Below, in pieces: positions 5,930 to 6,101 of a stretch of DNA of 6,101 nt. The position numbers and the translations under genes are program-made. Within the stretch, counting starts at the first letter, position 1, and each line of letters opens with the position of its first letter. The stretch lies in contig JAJTBM010000190.1 in NCBI GenBank assembly GCA_021286885.1, positions 1-6,101 of the forward strand. Reading direction: 5' to 3'. This stretch comes from Rhodocyclales bacterium (lineage in GTDB: Bacteria; Pseudomonadota; Gammaproteobacteria; Burkholderiales; Rhodocyclaceae). Under the pieces are notes generated by a model, which was not told the origin of the DNA, did not search any database, and was given only the letters and a program-made list of their open reading frames with translations.

Positions 5930-6101
5930 TCAGAGATCCGCCAGGGTCTTGATGTGGGCCACCACGCTCCGGGCCAGACAAGACAGGGAGTACCCCCCCT
6001 CCAGCAGGGAGATGATGCGCCGCTGGCTAAACTCGGCGGCCACCTGCTTGAGCTGCTCAGTCACCCAGATGTAGTCGGCCTCCACCAGGCCCATCTGCCC
6101 C
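5930..6101 (-). CDS. Histone deacetylase family protein, C-terminal fragment
   Basis: The gene enters from the right edge; 56 residues and a TGA stop are visible. They read MGLVEADYIWVTEQLKQVAA, then RRIISLLEGGYSLSCLARSV and AHIKTLADL. This is the closing part of the class II histone deacetylase / acetylpolyamine amidohydrolase / AcuC-like fold, in which the Tyr of the LEGGY motif is the catalytic tyrosine that assists hydrolysis of the acetyl-amide. The zinc ligands and charge-relay histidines are outside the window, so neither activity nor substrate can be judged. Bacterial members act on acetyl-lysine, acetylpolyamines or related amides. A hairpin terminator follows. Confidence 0.85.
   Translation of the reverse strand, partial: GQMGLVEADYIWVTEQLKQVAAEFSQRRIISLLEGGYSLSCLARSVVAHIKTLADL

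Overview
The window looks like ordinary chromosomal housekeeping DNA from a GC-rich Gram-negative proteobacterium. A betaproteobacterium (possibly Rhodocyclales) is my best guess, from the dapA-bamC pair, the outer-membrane assembly lipoprotein and the overall protein style; this is inference, since no database could be searched. No mobile element, CRISPR array, tRNA, rRNA or defence system was seen.

Layout: (1) 3-257, + strand, the C-terminal end of a YccA-type Bax inhibitor-1 membrane protein. It converges on (2) rlmD (329-1678, - strand), the 23S rRNA U1939 methyltransferase, with a perfect bidirectional hairpin terminator between them. (3) roxA/ycfD (1765-2880, + strand), a JmjC/cupin-type ribosomal protein arginine hydroxylase, is divergent from rlmD across an 86-bp gap holding back-to-back promoter elements. 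(4) A palindrome-rich, AT-rich leader (2881-3066) precedes (5) a small Ala/Pro/Glu/Lys-rich lipoprotein (3067-3333) built on an internal 53-bp exact direct repeat and closed by a strong UUCG-loop terminator. (6) An AT-rich gap (3384-3553) has no gene but several inverted repeats. (7) bamC (3628-4794) and dapA (4871-5749) form a dapA-bamC unit on the - strand, the same pairing as dapA-nlpB(bamC) in E. coli. It has its own terminator at 3554-3582 and a weak hairpin plus T-run between the two genes. (8) 5930-6101, - strand, is the C-terminal end of a histone-deacetylase-family protein, with a terminator just downstream.

Functionally, rlmD and roxA both modify the large ribosomal subunit (rRNA methylation and uL16 hydroxylation). 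dapA commits aspartate semialdehyde to lysine and diaminopimelate for peptidoglycan, and bamC encodes an accessory lipoprotein of the outer-membrane beta-barrel assembly machine, so that unit serves envelope building. The least explained parts are the low-complexity lipoprotein with its structured leader and the AT-rich gap after it. These are candidates for a second look, not demonstrated new systems.
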